A DNA stretch of 41,626 bases from a virus: positions 1 to 41,626 of the IMG/VR virus record IMGVR_UViG_3300042197_002236. The stretch is one strand, 5' to 3'. Below are positions 1-8,563 of the stretch, one piece after another; position 1 is the stretch's first letter; each line of letters begins with the position of its first letter. The position numbers and the translations under genes were made by a program. Under the pieces are notes generated by a model. It saw nothing but the letters and a program-made list of their open reading frames with translations. It searched no databases and was not told where the DNA came from.

Positions 1-538
1 TTTTCTTAAGTTTAACTTTTGGCTTTGGAGTAAACAAAGTATCAAATCTTTCCATATCTGAATCTGTCAAACCAAAAAAATCTCGTCTACCTGTATCAAT
101 GCCCGCATAGGTTTCATTAAACCAATTGTGAAAGTCTTTATCATTTTGCTGTTCTGCAAATCTATATTGTGTATACTTTTCTTTCTTTTCTCTGTTTATT
201 ATACGTACAAAAGAAAACCAGCAAATCTGCGTTAAGTACCCGAATGGGCTTGTAGATTTGCTGGGATCAAAGTTATCAATATATGTTATGCAATTTAAAA
301 CGGCATCTGATACCATTTCTTCTCTATATGGATAATTTGCAAAGTTGGGTCTATATGAAAGCCTACTTGCTATTTTTAGAATGCATTCGCCTATAAAATC
401 TGGAAGTTTAGGTTGTTTTCTTCCGGCATTTTCAGCTTCATTTGATTTTTTACGATATTCTACTAAAGCATCATAAAGCTCTTGATTACTTACATAATCT
501 GCATCAGATGGCTTTTTCTTTTTCTTTGGTTTTTTCAC
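1..538 (-). CDS. 55: Late-transcription sigma factor gp55-like (3' end outside the window)
   Basis: Reading leftward from a GTG at 538, the frame is open to the window edge (about 179 codons; T4 gp55 has 185, so little is missing). A stop lies in frame 9 nt upstream of the GTG, so this start is nearly forced. The Lys-rich N-terminus (about residues 2-9) precedes a sigma region-2-like core at about 60-125, with YPYREEMVSDAVLNC, FDPSKSTSPFGYLTQI and INREKKEKY, the hallmark block of T4-type gp55. In T4 this divergent small sigma replaces the host sigma on RNA polymerase and reads a lone TATAAATA -10 element at late promoters, helped by gp33 and the sliding clamp gp45. Motifs of that type occur through this window, and gp33 is encoded at 39121-39354. 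Identification is by motif; function is inferred from the family. Confidence 0.88.
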   Translation of the reverse strand, partial: MKKPKKKKKPSDADYVSNQELYDALVEYRKKSNEAENAGRKQPKLPDFIGECILKIASRLSYRPNFANYPYREEMVSDAVLNCITYIDNFDPSKSTSPFGYLTQICWFSFVRIINREKKEKYTQYRFAEQQNDKDFHNWFNETYAGIDTGRRDFFGLTDSDMERFDTLFTPKPKVKLKK

Positions 539-566
539 AAAAATATTTTACTTTAAAGTATAAAAA

Positions 567-1094
567 TTAATTATTTTTTATTAAACTATTATGAATATAA
601 ACATCATCTTGATTATTTAATTCCTTAATCAAAATATACCCATTTTTACTCAAAAAATTTCTAGAAATGCTTTGCGTACTTTTATCTCTATAATAATCTG
701 TTTCAAAAGTAATTACATTAAATTGATATTCATCAAATGGCAACATTAACAAACAATTTAATGTTACTTGCGGTGGTTCTAAGTCAAGAGACAAATAATC
801 TATAATTTTTGGAACATTATTTTCTAAAAAAAGATTTTTATAATTTAAAAGCAGCGCATCTGCCACAATAAATTTTGTTTTAGGTCTTTTTTCTAACCAT
901 TTATTTTTAAATTGATCATCTATATCTATACCTAATCCATTAAAATTAAATTGTTTTTCTAAAGCATATGTATTGGATAAATGTTCTGGACAATGAGCCC
1001 CAATATCAATAAAATAACCATTTATTTTATTACTAAGCAATTCGATAACTAAACGGTCTTGTCCTATTTGTGATTTAAAATTATTTGTTGTCAT
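567..1094 (-). CDS. FkbM-type SAM-dependent methyltransferase (short)
   Basis: A 175-residue protein from the ATG at 1094. An upstream TTG at 1121 would add nine residues but overlaps the preceding gene, so the ATG is preferred. It opens with SQIGQDRLV, typical of FkbM-family methyltransferases, followed by the SAM-binding motif I FIDIGAHCPEHLSNT and an acidic LSLDLEP strand. The family usually methylates hydroxyls of sugars or polyketides. It is the last gene of the glycan cassette, 16 nt after the dehydratase stop, and one of three methyltransferases of this type here, so O-methylation of a sugar residue is the likely role. The substrate is unknown. It is shorter than most relatives and may be a minimal domain. 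Confidence 0.7.
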   Translation of the reverse strand: MTTNNFKSQIGQDRLVIELLSNKINGYFIDIGAHCPEHLSNTYALEKQFNFNGLGIDIDDQFKNKWLEKRPKTKFIVADALLLNYKNLFLENNVPKIIDYLSLDLEPPQVTLNCLLMLPFDEYQFNVITFETDYYRDKSTQSISRNFLSKNGYILIKELNNQDDVYIHNSLIKNN

Positions 1095-1110
1095 GATTAA
1101 TTTTATAAAT

Positions 1111-2109
1111 TTATAAACCAATCCATTTAGGATTTTTTAAAGACCAGTTAACAACATTTTGCAATGATTGTTCTAAATTATTTTCCAACTTCCAACCAAG
1201 AGCCTCCATTTTGGAACCATCAAGTGCGTAACGTAAATCGTGACCTGGACGGCTGCTATGGAAGTCTACAAGTTCATATGGTAATTCTTTACCAACACAA
1301 CTTGCAATAATTTTAGCAAGAGTTAAATTATCTACTTCTTTTTCACCTACAATATTGTATTTTTCACCGTGTGTTCCTTTTTTTAACAAAAAATGTACCG
1401 CACTACAAACATTTTTGGCGTGAATATAATATCTGCTGCCTGCTTTTGTCAAACTTTTATTTGCATGGATATAAATCTTTTTACCTATGTATGAATTCTT
1501 AATGCACAGAGGAATAAATTTTTCTGGGTGTTGTCTTTCTCCAAAAATATTCATGCAATGGGTTACCATAATTGGCATATTGTAAGTATTATGAAAAGAT
1601 ATGGCAAGTTCTTCACCGCCGGCTTTTGCTGCTGCATAAGGGTTGCCTGAATTATATCTGTCATTTTCTTTATAATTAACACCTTCTGGTGCTGGACCAA
1701 ATATTTCATCTGTTGAAAAATAAACAAAATTGGTTAAATTATCTTGTCTGCGTGCATAGTTAAGTATATTGCATGTGCCGACCACATTATCCATTACAAA
1801 ACTCAATGGGTCTTCTATTGAGCGATCTACATGTGAAGATGCTCCAATATGGAGAACTGTATCAATTTTTCCAATCATAGAAGTTAAAACTTCATTATTA
1901 TGAAGTTCTGCTTTCATATCATGCCAAACAAAAGATACTCTATCTTTTTGTGTTTGCCAGATTGGTAATTCCGTCAATCTATTTAAATTACCAGAAACAT
2001 CAAGGCGATCCAACACAACAATATCACAATCATCATTGTGTAATAGATACTCTACCATATGATGTCCAACAAAGCCACAACCACCTGTAATCAAAAAACG
2101 CTTACGCAT
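1111..2109 (-). CDS. NDP-sugar 4,6-dehydratase, RmlB-like extended SDR
   Basis: 332 residues. The N-terminal FLITGGCGFVGHHMVEYLL is the GxxGxxG NAD-binding loop. STDEIFG carries the Thr-Asp-Glu triad of dTDP-glucose 4,6-dehydratases, YAAAKAGGE supplies the catalytic YxxxK, and RPGHDLRYALD near the C-terminus is the sugar-nucleotide contact motif of RmlB. The reaction would be oxidation and dehydration of an NDP-hexose to the 4-keto-6-deoxy sugar, the entry step to deoxysugars. The start overlaps the end of the GT2 gene by 8 nt, indicating coupled translation. No RmlC or RmlD homologue is visible nearby, so the product must be processed by the other SDR here or by host enzymes. The exact nucleotide donor cannot be read from the sequence. 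Confidence 0.88.
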   Translation of the reverse strand: MRKRFLITGGCGFVGHHMVEYLLHNDDCDIVVLDRLDVSGNLNRLTELPIWQTQKDRVSFVWHDMKAELHNNEVLTSMIGKIDTVLHIGASSHVDRSIEDPLSFVMDNVVGTCNILNYARRQDNLTNFVYFSTDEIFGPAPEGVNYKENDRYNSGNPYAAAKAGGEELAISFHNTYNMPIMVTHCMNIFGERQHPEKFIPLCIKNSYIGKKIYIHANKSLTKAGSRYYIHAKNVCSAVHFLLKKGTHGEKYNIVGEKEVDNLTLAKIIASCVGKELPYELVDFHSSRPGHDLRYALDGSKMEALGWKLENNLEQSLQNVVNWSLKNPKWIGL

Positions 2110-2803
2110 AAACAGTCTCCTTTATATTGTATTTATTTTTGCAGTAATTTATTTCGCTAGCCAACTTATCTTGATTTAAATTTTGTAACTGATTTGCATG
2201 CTGCCTATTGCAGATTAAATACTCATTTAATATAGTTGGTTCACCATATTTAGTATATAATTTATGATATATTTCACAATCCATTAACATTATTAATTTT
2301 TCATCAAAATATTCTTTATCTATAAATGATAGAACACTTGGTGAGCTAATTGTATTAACACCATATAATATTTTGTCATTATATTTTGGAATAAAGGGTC
2401 TATACATATAATGTATACTTTCACAGTGCATACATCCGCATACTACCCACTTTGCTCCAGATTGGAATAGTTTTAAAGTTTTTTCTATTGCTCTATTATC
2501 AATAAAAAAATCATCCTGAAACATAACTTTAACATATTGTGCGGTGCAATATTTTATTGCATTATTAACATTGGGGGAATTGCTACGAATAATATTATCA
2601 GCTTTAATATACTTTAAATTTAACATTGATGAATAAAAATTGCATAAATTAAAAATTTTATCATCGGTGCTTTGGTCACTTATAACTACTTCAATATTTT
2701 TTTCAGATTGTTTAAAAATACTATTAAGTAATTCTGATAAATACAGCCAGCCAATTCCATGACATTCATAAACTGGAATAGCTATTGATATATGGTTAGT
2801 CAT
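2102..2803 (-). CDS. Family 2 glycosyltransferase
   Basis: 233 residues with the GT-A beginning ISIAIPVYECHG, the nucleotide-binding VVISDQSTDD at about 39-48, and FQDDFF at about 95-100, which serves as the DxD-like metal/nucleotide-sugar site. There is no membrane segment, so it should act in the cytoplasm on a lipid-linked or protein-linked acceptor. A -10/-35 pair sits directly upstream (2811-2838), so it may start a sub-operon with the RmlB-like dehydratase that it overlaps. Donor and acceptor are unknown. Confidence 0.8.
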   Translation of the reverse strand: MTNHISIAIPVYECHGIGWLYLSELLNSIFKQSEKNIEVVISDQSTDDKIFNLCNFYSSMLNLKYIKADNIIRSNSPNVNNAIKYCTAQYVKVMFQDDFFIDNRAIEKTLKLFQSGAKWVVCGCMHCESIHYMYRPFIPKYNDKILYGVNTISSPSVLSFIDKEYFDEKLIMLMDCEIYHKLYTKYGEPTILNEYLICNRQHANQLQNLNQDKLASEINYCKNKYNIKETVYA

Positions 2804-2810
2804 TACAAGT

Positions 2811-2838
2811 AATATAATCTATTTTAATATGTTTGCAA
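2811..2838 (-). promoter_or_regulatory. Candidate sigma70-like promoter before the GT2 gene
   Basis: On the minus strand TTGCAA (2838-2833), a 16-nt spacer and TATATT (2816-2811) end 7 nt before the ATG at 2803. The spacing is slightly short but matches other candidates in this window. It would start RNA at or next to the ATG. The region is very AT-rich, so a chance match is possible. Confidence 0.35.
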
Positions 2839-2855
2839 CTATATATTTTATATTT

Positions 2856-3485
2856 TTAATGCTCAAATTTTTTATTCTGAAAAGTCCAGTTATCCTCAAA
2901 ACCAATATTTTCTGCACCACCATTAGTTTCTGCATGTATCAATTCAAAATTTTTAGATGTCATATACTCCATGATATCTTGTGGTTTTGCACCATTTTTA
3001 TATAATGGTTTTAATTGTACTTCCATATGAATTTGCTCAACATGGGTAATTTTTTCTTCTAATGATTTTATCACTTCCAAATCATTTCCCTGAGTATCAA
3101 TTTTAATATAATTTATATAAGGGATAGATTCGTCATTTATAATTGTTTTTAGTTTTTTAACTTTAATAATTGGTTTTTTAGTAATTATTGTACAACCAGG
3201 ATAAGATAAACTCTGACATTTTTTTGCAAATTCACTTTCTTCATCCATATCCAATAGAGAAGAAAATCCGCTCAATTGGTGGCAATTAAAATAAGCTTCT
3301 CCGTCAAAGTTGGCAATTGCAATATTAAAACATTTTATGCGATCATTTTCTTTTGTATTATTATACAACTGCTCATAAACTTCAGGATAGGGTTCAAAAC
3401 AATAAATTTTATCGTAGTCGTGAAACCTGTATAAAGAATTTCCAGTTTCTGCTCCAATATCAAATCCAATTTTTATTTTTTCCAT
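2856..3485 (-). CDS. FkbM-type SAM-dependent methyltransferase
   Basis: 209 residues. Motif I is IGFDIGAETGNSLYRF at the N-terminus, an acidic ribose-binding strand is CFEPYPEVYEQL at about 29-40, and YIKIDTQGNDLEVIKSL around 125-141 is the FkbM signature 'KIDvqGnElevL'. The family transfers methyl groups to sugar or polyketide hydroxyls. It lies between an unknown cassette gene (17 nt upstream) and the GT2 gene. No membrane segment is seen. The acceptor sugar is not known. Confidence 0.83.
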   Translation of the reverse strand: MEKIKIGFDIGAETGNSLYRFHDYDKIYCFEPYPEVYEQLYNNTKENDRIKCFNIAIANFDGEAYFNCHQLSGFSSLLDMDEESEFAKKCQSLSYPGCTIITKKPIIKVKKLKTIINDESIPYINYIKIDTQGNDLEVIKSLEEKITHVEQIHMEVQLKPLYKNGAKPQDIMEYMTSKNFELIHAETNGGAENIGFEDNWTFQNKKFEH

Positions 3486-3502
3486 TTTATACCTGATTCT
3501 AA

Positions 3503-4282
3503 TTAACAGCTATAGCTATTTATCTGTGCTTCCGTTAAACCATATTCGGATAAGATGTTTACCAAATATGGTGTTTTTGATTTTAATGAATTTAATTTTC
3601 TTATAACTTCTTGGTGAAATCCAGCCCTAATTTCATCTGGAACTAATATAGTGTCTTTTTGGGTATTCATGTAGTCTGGAATAATTTTATGGTGTATTGG
3701 TTTTAAATCTGCAGAAACTGCATGATAGATATTTTTAAATTTTAAAAAATTATTATATCCCATAACAAAATGAAAATCTCCAGTATTTGATCCGGCATTA
3801 TTATTGCAATAAATTTTAGAAAGATCATACTTATTTAAATACATATTTTTCCAGAGCAAAAGATCTGGTCTGTAAATAATAAACATATCGTATGTTTTAT
3901 TAGTTTTATTTATATATTGTTCGACCAATTCACATCCAATTTTTATGGACAATAATTGGGATAAATTGCTGTAATAACTTAAATCCGTATCAGATTTTTT
4001 TAATAGTGCGCAGATATTATCTTTATAGTCATCATTATTTTCAAAAATATAGTTAACTGGACTGTATAATGAAATCAAATCATTTTGTAAATCTGTATTC
4101 CACGATTGTATAAAAAAATCAAATTTATATTCTGGATTAACATCAACAATATGTTTTTGGATTGAACGGTGACACGATTTAAAATCAACATATGGTGATT
4201 TTGAGTATAAAGAACTAGGATTAATCATAGCTCCTGTTACTTTTGAAATCGCTCCACGTAATAAAAATGCTACTTGTTTCAT
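3503..4282 (-). CDS. Unknown protein of the glycan cassette, possible glycosyltransferase
   Basis: 259 residues that I do not recognise as a named family. Visible features are the N-terminal MKQVAFLLRGAIS, a FDFFIQSWN stretch near residue 55, an IIYRPDLLLWKN block at about 134-145 that could play the part of a GT-A 'RxD' loop, and GDFHFVMGY at about 168-176, typical of phage and capsule-locus proteins of this sort. There is no signal peptide or membrane helix. It sits 8 nt after the stop of the FkbM gene at 4291 and 17 nt before the next one, between two methyltransferases, so a role in making or modifying the same glycan is likely. Calling it a glycosyltransferase is inference from context and weak motifs. 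Confidence 0.5.
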   Translation of the reverse strand: MKQVAFLLRGAISKVTGAMINPSSLYSKSPYVDFKSCHRSIQKHIVDVNPEYKFDFFIQSWNTDLQNDLISLYSPVNYIFENNDDYKDNICALLKKSDTDLSYYSNLSQLLSIKIGCELVEQYINKTNKTYDMFIIYRPDLLLWKNMYLNKYDLSKIYCNNNAGSNTGDFHFVMGYNNFLKFKNIYHAVSADLKPIHHKIIPDYMNTQKDTILVPDEIRAGFHQEVIRKLNSLKSKTPYLVNILSEYGLTEAQINSYSC

Positions 4283-4290
4283 ACTATAAT

Positions 4291-4854
4291 TTAACCGTGT
4301 AAATAAAAATTTATATTTAAAGTCTTTAAGTTGTTGATGAGTTCATTTGTCGTACTAACAGATTCATCTGGCATATAATAATAATGAAACTCAACGTGCA
4401 GATCATTAATTTTCATAATTTTTTGTTCTATTAATTTTTTACAAATGCTGTATTCTGCGCCTTCGACATCTAATTTAATTACTAAAAAATCAATATCTTT
4501 TAAATTATTGATAAAATTAATTAAGTCTATTGTTTCTACCATATATGCAGAACCAAATCCCAGTGAACCGGAACTAAGTTTCCATTTATCTTCGGATAAA
4601 AGAGTTGATCCAGCACCATCATAATTGTAATTTGTTTTTTCTGGACGAAAAAGCATAAAACTGTCTTCAATCCAAACAGCCTTATTTAAAAAATTAATTT
4701 GACAATTATTGTATTTTTGTGATATTAATATTTTAAATGAATCTCTATTGGGTTCAAATGAATATATAGTCCAAGATTCATCCATATTATATTTGGCTAT
4801 AAATTCATGTAATCCACCGCCATGATGTCCACCACAATCTATATAGTATTTCAT
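4291..4854 (-). CDS. FkbM-type SAM-dependent methyltransferase
   Basis: 187 residues. The glycine-rich SAM loop is YIDCGGHHGGGLHEF (3-17), the second acidic strand is YSFEPNRDSF, and VIKLDVEGAEYSI is the typical FkbM motif near residue 125. HVEFHYYY toward the C-terminus fits the last strand of the fold. It is the second of three such enzymes in the cassette, and they share the fold but little sequence outside the motifs, so they probably methylate different positions or sugars. The gene is packed 12 nt from the GT17 gene. Confidence 0.83.
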   Translation of the reverse strand: MKYYIDCGGHHGGGLHEFIAKYNMDESWTIYSFEPNRDSFKILISQKYNNCQINFLNKAVWIEDSFMLFRPEKTNYNYDGAGSTLLSEDKWKLSSGSLGFGSAYMVETIDLINFINNLKDIDFLVIKLDVEGAEYSICKKLIEQKIMKINDLHVEFHYYYMPDESVSTTNELINNLKTLNINFYLHG

Positions 4855-4866
4855 TTAAGTTTTATT

Positions 4867-5625
4867 TTATTGTGACAAAAAAAGATGATTCCATTTATTT
4901 TTATTTTTTTTTAAATATTCTGGAAGTGTAGTTTCTTCCAAAATTTTATTTGAATTAACTATTCTACTAAATCTTATTTTTCCATCTTCATCACCATATC
5001 CCCATTTATCCCAATGATTACATCCAAGCCAAGAAAAATGCCATCCGGAATTTGGTATAGGAATACTTGGATTATCTCTTTCACTTCTAAAATGGTTAAA
5101 ACCATATTTACGTAAAGTTTTAATTTTTCCATAGCGTGTCCCAACCCAATGATTAACATCTTGATCTGATAAAACATTTAAATATATGGGTCTGGACTGC
5201 TGTATTGGTCTATAAGTTTTATCACTTGTTTGATCTATATTCAAGTTTGGATCCCAAATTTCATCTACATCAGAAACAAAAATAATATCTTCATCATGTA
5301 AATTTTTTGTTCCATGAATCATCATTTCTTTTTGATAAAATTCATTCACCCATCTTGGGTCGCCGTTTGTATTTGGACTATTTACACTTTTTTCATATAT
5401 TTTTTTATCTTCACCAATTTTTCCTATAGGACAATAAATTATTTTATTTTCAAATTCTTTAAAACGTTCTCTATTTTCATTAAAATACAAAGGTTTATTT
5501 TGTCCTCCAAAACATTGGCACGCTTCACCTAATATAAAATAATCAACTTTATCTTTTAAGATATTTAATCTAATCTCAAGTAAATCTAATTCATTATAAA
5601 AAATAAATGCATCATAAATTTTCAT
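4867..5625 (-). CDS. GT17-type glycosyltransferase (beta-1,4-N-acetylglucosaminyltransferase-like)
   Basis: 252 residues from the ATG at 5625; a TTG at 5655 would add ten residues and deepen the overlap with the upstream gene. Motifs of the GT17 family appear in order: YDAFIFYNELDLLEIRLN at the N-terminus, KPLYFNENRERF at about residue 45, DIIFVSDVDEIWDPN in the middle (the DxD-containing strand) and GWHFSWLG near residue 197. The founding members add a bisecting GlcNAc to N-glycans; bacterial and viral relatives make other linkages, so donor and acceptor are open. It overlaps the preceding fucosyltransferase-like gene by 14 nt, which implies translational coupling. Confidence 0.85.
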   Translation of the reverse strand: MKIYDAFIFYNELDLLEIRLNILKDKVDYFILGEACQCFGGQNKPLYFNENRERFKEFENKIIYCPIGKIGEDKKIYEKSVNSPNTNGDPRWVNEFYQKEMMIHGTKNLHDEDIIFVSDVDEIWDPNLNIDQTSDKTYRPIQQSRPIYLNVLSDQDVNHWVGTRYGKIKTLRKYGFNHFRSERDNPSIPIPNSGWHFSWLGCNHWDKWGYGDEDGKIRFSRIVNSNKILEETTLPEYLKKNKNKWNHLFLSQ

Positions 5626-6511
5626 AAATTTTTGTTCTTTCTTTATATTGTTCAAATTCTTTTACACAATCATCATACGATGAAATATTTCCATCTCTAT
5701 CAATATAATTATAACCCCTATAAATATTATAACCGCATGCCCAATAACCATCAGAAATATTATGACGCCCCCAATATTTTGGTGCTAAAATATATTTTAT
5801 GGTTTTACTTGTTAATGTAGGAAAATAAGGAAAACTTGAGTTGGAAGAAATTAAATAATGTGCATTTTTAATTATAGTATAATCATTCCAGATTTCTGAA
5901 TGTGTTACATAAAAATTGGATGGAAAAAATTGTTTGGCACAATCAGGATCATCCGTTACAACTACAAATTTAAATTTTGGATTAATTTTTAACATATGAT
6001 TGACAGAATCAATCCAATATTTTGGACGCAAGAAAAAATCTGGAACCCATTTGTATTCGCCCCCTCTAAATGCAATAATGCACGTATCACTATCCGAAAA
6101 TGTATAATTATCTTTATCTTCTTTGACTTTTAACCATTCACTTATTTCTTCTTTTCTGTGGTAGATACGATTTTCAGATTGAAAAATACCATCAATTTTT
6201 GTATTATCTTTAATATTTTCCAATTCAGGATCATCAATCGTTATATTGGATCTATTTGGAAGCCAGTGATAATATTCTTTATAATAATGATCGATCCCAA
6301 CTGGCAGCTGTATAGGTGGACCACCTTCTGGACCGTTTCCTCCAATTACAGCGTTTCCAAAATCTAAATCCATAAATTCGGAACCTTTAAATTTTTGGGG
6401 ACTCATTATACCAAAATCAAACCCTTTGTCTTTAGCAACAACTCTTGTTGTAACATAACACGCTAATTGGTTGCCAAGCCCCTGTCCATTATATATTTCT
6501 GTAATAATCAT
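5612..6511 (-). CDS. GT11-like (alpha-1,2-fucosyltransferase family) glycosyltransferase
   Basis: 299 residues. YNGQGLGNQLACYV at the N-terminus is the GT11-type G-x-G-N-Q motif. FRGGEYKW replaces the canonical HxRxGDY that binds the donor phosphate. VVVTDDPDCAKQFFP and LISSNSSFPYFPT correspond to the conserved motifs of the C-terminal donor half. The divergent FRGGE suggests altered donor use, so GDP-fucose is not assured. A possible promoter lies in the 40-nt gap upstream. The 3' end overlaps the GT17 gene. Confidence 0.72.
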   Translation of the reverse strand: MIITEIYNGQGLGNQLACYVTTRVVAKDKGFDFGIMSPQKFKGSEFMDLDFGNAVIGGNGPEGGPPIQLPVGIDHYYKEYYHWLPNRSNITIDDPELENIKDNTKIDGIFQSENRIYHRKEEISEWLKVKEDKDNYTFSDSDTCIIAFRGGEYKWVPDFFLRPKYWIDSVNHMLKINPKFKFVVVTDDPDCAKQFFPSNFYVTHSEIWNDYTIIKNAHYLISSNSSFPYFPTLTSKTIKYILAPKYWGRHNISDGYWACGYNIYRGYNYIDRDGNISSYDDCVKEFEQYKERTKIYENL

Positions 6512-6516
6512 AATAT

Positions 6517-6544
6517 GATATACCTTTTAATAAAAAATAGTCAA
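6517..6544 (-). promoter_or_regulatory. Candidate sigma70-like promoter in the middle of the glycan cassette
   Basis: On the minus strand TTGACT (6544-6539), a 16-nt spacer and TATATC (6522-6517) lie in the only sizeable gap of this part of the cassette, ending 5 nt before the ATG at 6511. An AAAAGG that could be a ribosome site lies inside the spacer and would be used only by read-through RNA from upstream. Confidence 0.35.
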
Positions 6545-6551
6545 GTTATTT

Positions 6552-7541
6552 TTATATTTTAATTTGTTTTGCTACTTGTTTTATCAACGTCTTTAAATCT
6601 GTATTAGGCTTCCATCCAATTTCTGTAAATGCTTTTTGGAATGAACCTTTAGAGTATTTATTTGTTTCTTTTGACACTACCATTTTATCCAAACTATATT
6701 TGCCTTCAAATAGATTTGGATATGTATCCCACAACATGGATGCGTCTCTATATTTGGGTGGTTTAGAAAAATTATATTCTTCAGCAATATAATAAAAAAT
6801 ATCATTTACACTAAGCAATTCTCCGCTGCACACATTATATATTCCGGATGGTTTTTTTTGAAGTGTAAAATTTATAAAAGAAATTACATCGTCAATGTGA
6901 ATATAGTCTCTCTGTTGTATTCCCGTTCCATGGAATACTGGGGATTTATTTTGCTTAATTTGTTTTACAATATAATTTACTAGCGGTGGATTTTTTCTAT
7001 GTATATCCTGACGAGGTCCAAAAACATTAAAAAATCGTAAAATTGAAATATTCATTCCATAATTTTTTATAGCAGATATACATAAATCCTCAGCCATTTT
7101 TTTGGAAGAAGAATATAATAAACTAGGAGATACTGATAAATTTTCAGTAAATATTTTTTCAGTATTATTTTCGTAGACTGCACTAGTGCTTGCAAAAATA
7201 ATATGTGGGCATTCTATTTTTTTTGCATAATTAAGTATATTAAGTGTCCCGGTAACATTTATATCAATGCATTCTTTAGAATTTATTTCACAATCGGGAA
7301 GAGCAGTTACTGCAGCTAGATGGATAATACAATCAAATTGGTTTGGAATATATTTTTTTAAATTGTTATTTCTAATATCTAATTCATGAAATACACCAAA
7401 CATATCGCCATCAATAAATAAATTTTTTTTGTAACCATTTCTAAATGAATCTACTAAAGTAAGGTTATGGCCTAACTTATATAATAAATAACCTAGACTA
7501 GATCCTATACCACCGGCTGCGCCTGTAATTAGTATTTTCAT
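6552..7541 (-). CDS. NAD-dependent sugar-nucleotide epimerase/dehydratase (extended SDR)
   Basis: 329 residues. ILITGAAGGIGSSLGYLL is the Rossmann GxxGxxG loop, FASTSAVYEN the Ser/Thr site, and YSSSKKMAED the catalytic YxxxK. RFFNVFGPRQD and QQRDYIHIDDV are typical of the UDP-glucose 4-epimerase/dehydratase group. It would epimerise or oxidise an NDP-sugar; the exact substrate is not determinable. The ATG overlaps the stop of the nucleotidyltransferase-HAD gene as ATGA, so it is coupled to the two activation enzymes upstream and probably acts on the nucleotide sugar they make. Confidence 0.87.
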   Translation of the reverse strand: MKILITGAAGGIGSSLGYLLYKLGHNLTLVDSFRNGYKKNLFIDGDMFGVFHELDIRNNNLKKYIPNQFDCIIHLAAVTALPDCEINSKECIDINVTGTLNILNYAKKIECPHIIFASTSAVYENNTEKIFTENLSVSPSLLYSSSKKMAEDLCISAIKNYGMNISILRFFNVFGPRQDIHRKNPPLVNYIVKQIKQNKSPVFHGTGIQQRDYIHIDDVISFINFTLQKKPSGIYNVCSGELLSVNDIFYYIAEEYNFSKPPKYRDASMLWDTYPNLFEGKYSLDKMVVSKETNKYSKGSFQKAFTEIGWKPNTDLKTLIKQVAKQIKI

Positions 7542-8563
7542 ATTATATAATCTTGTATTGTATCACTATTTCTAAAAATATTAATCGCGATTGCTCGAGG
7601 ATAAGGATTGGAAGCATTATAATCGTTAATTACTATTCTTTTAGAGTTTTGTAAACCCATTAGCAATTTGCACCCACCAAATCCAAGATTATTTAACATG
7701 GTTTGAGTATTATTTCTAGCACTTTCTGGGCGCGATGTGACAAAAATAATTTCATTGCCTTCGCTTAGCAATTTTTTTAAAATTTTTATATTATTTACCA
7801 ATGGGTCTGGGGGTATGTGGTAGGTGTTTCTTGGCTGCGCTTTGACTAAAGTTCCATCAATATCACAAAAAATAGATACTTTATTATTAAAATTAAACCA
7901 TTCTGCAGAAGTACCAACATCAATATAGTTTCTTACAATATTTGTTGTAAAGGTTTGGCCTTCTGCTAAACAATATTGTATAACGTTTGAAACAAATATT
8001 TCAACATTTGTTTGTTTTAATTTGTGAAAAGCATCATAAAATAAACGGCCACTGGTAAATTTATATCCGCCTACACAAAAAGTATCTGAAATAATTTGTT
8101 TTTCAACAATATTTTGAACAATATTTTGATCATTTGAAACTACAAAACTTTTTGCAGCTGGAGCACGTATAAATTCATTATCAGTAAATTTGGTAACACA
8201 AATGTAATTCCCAGATACATAATCATGATCAAAAAAACTATCACAATCTTTAATTAATATTTCTTTGTCTAGCAAGCTGGGTTTTTTTGCAATTATTTGT
8301 GCAACAGTATCCGCAGGACCGATTGTTTGTTTGGAAAGAATTACTACATCAACTGCATCACCAAATTCAAAATTTAAAAGATTTTTAATTTGGTATATAT
8401 CTTCGTGTTCTTTTAAAATACCTATAGTTATCCCATATTTTCCTATAAATGGTTTAATAGTTCTAGCCAACATAATTTGACCCGAATAATCGGTCAAAGA
8501 ATATTTTGGACGCATATTTGGAAAACGTGTAGATAATCCTGCTGCTGGTATTATTATTTCCAT
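7538..8563 (-). CDS. Bifunctional nucleotidyltransferase-HAD phosphatase fusion
   Basis: 341 residues in two domains. Residues 1 to about 225 are a sugar-nucleotidyltransferase fold: IIPAAGLSTRFPNMRPK is the G-x-G-T-R...K signature binding NTP, and KDCDSFFDHDY provides the acidic metal site. Residues about 230-341 are a HAD phosphatase: FCDIDGTLV is motif I with both aspartates, FVTSRPESAR is motif II, and RIVINDYN gives the motif IV acid. Such a fusion could activate a sugar (or choline-like) phosphate while removing another phosphate, as in heptose-type pathways. It overlaps the kinase gene by 10 nt and the SDR gene by 4 nt. Domain assignment is firm; substrate is unknown. Confidence 0.82.
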   Translation of the reverse strand: MEIIIPAAGLSTRFPNMRPKYSLTDYSGQIMLARTIKPFIGKYGITIGILKEHEDIYQIKNLLNFEFGDAVDVVILSKQTIGPADTVAQIIAKKPSLLDKEILIKDCDSFFDHDYVSGNYICVTKFTDNEFIRAPAAKSFVVSNDQNIVQNIVEKQIISDTFCVGGYKFTSGRLFYDAFHKLKQTNVEIFVSNVIQYCLAEGQTFTTNIVRNYIDVGTSAEWFNFNNKVSIFCDIDGTLVKAQPRNTYHIPPDPLVNNIKILKKLLSEGNEIIFVTSRPESARNNTQTMLNNLGFGGCKLLMGLQNSKRIVINDYNASNPYPRAIAINIFRNSDTIQDYII

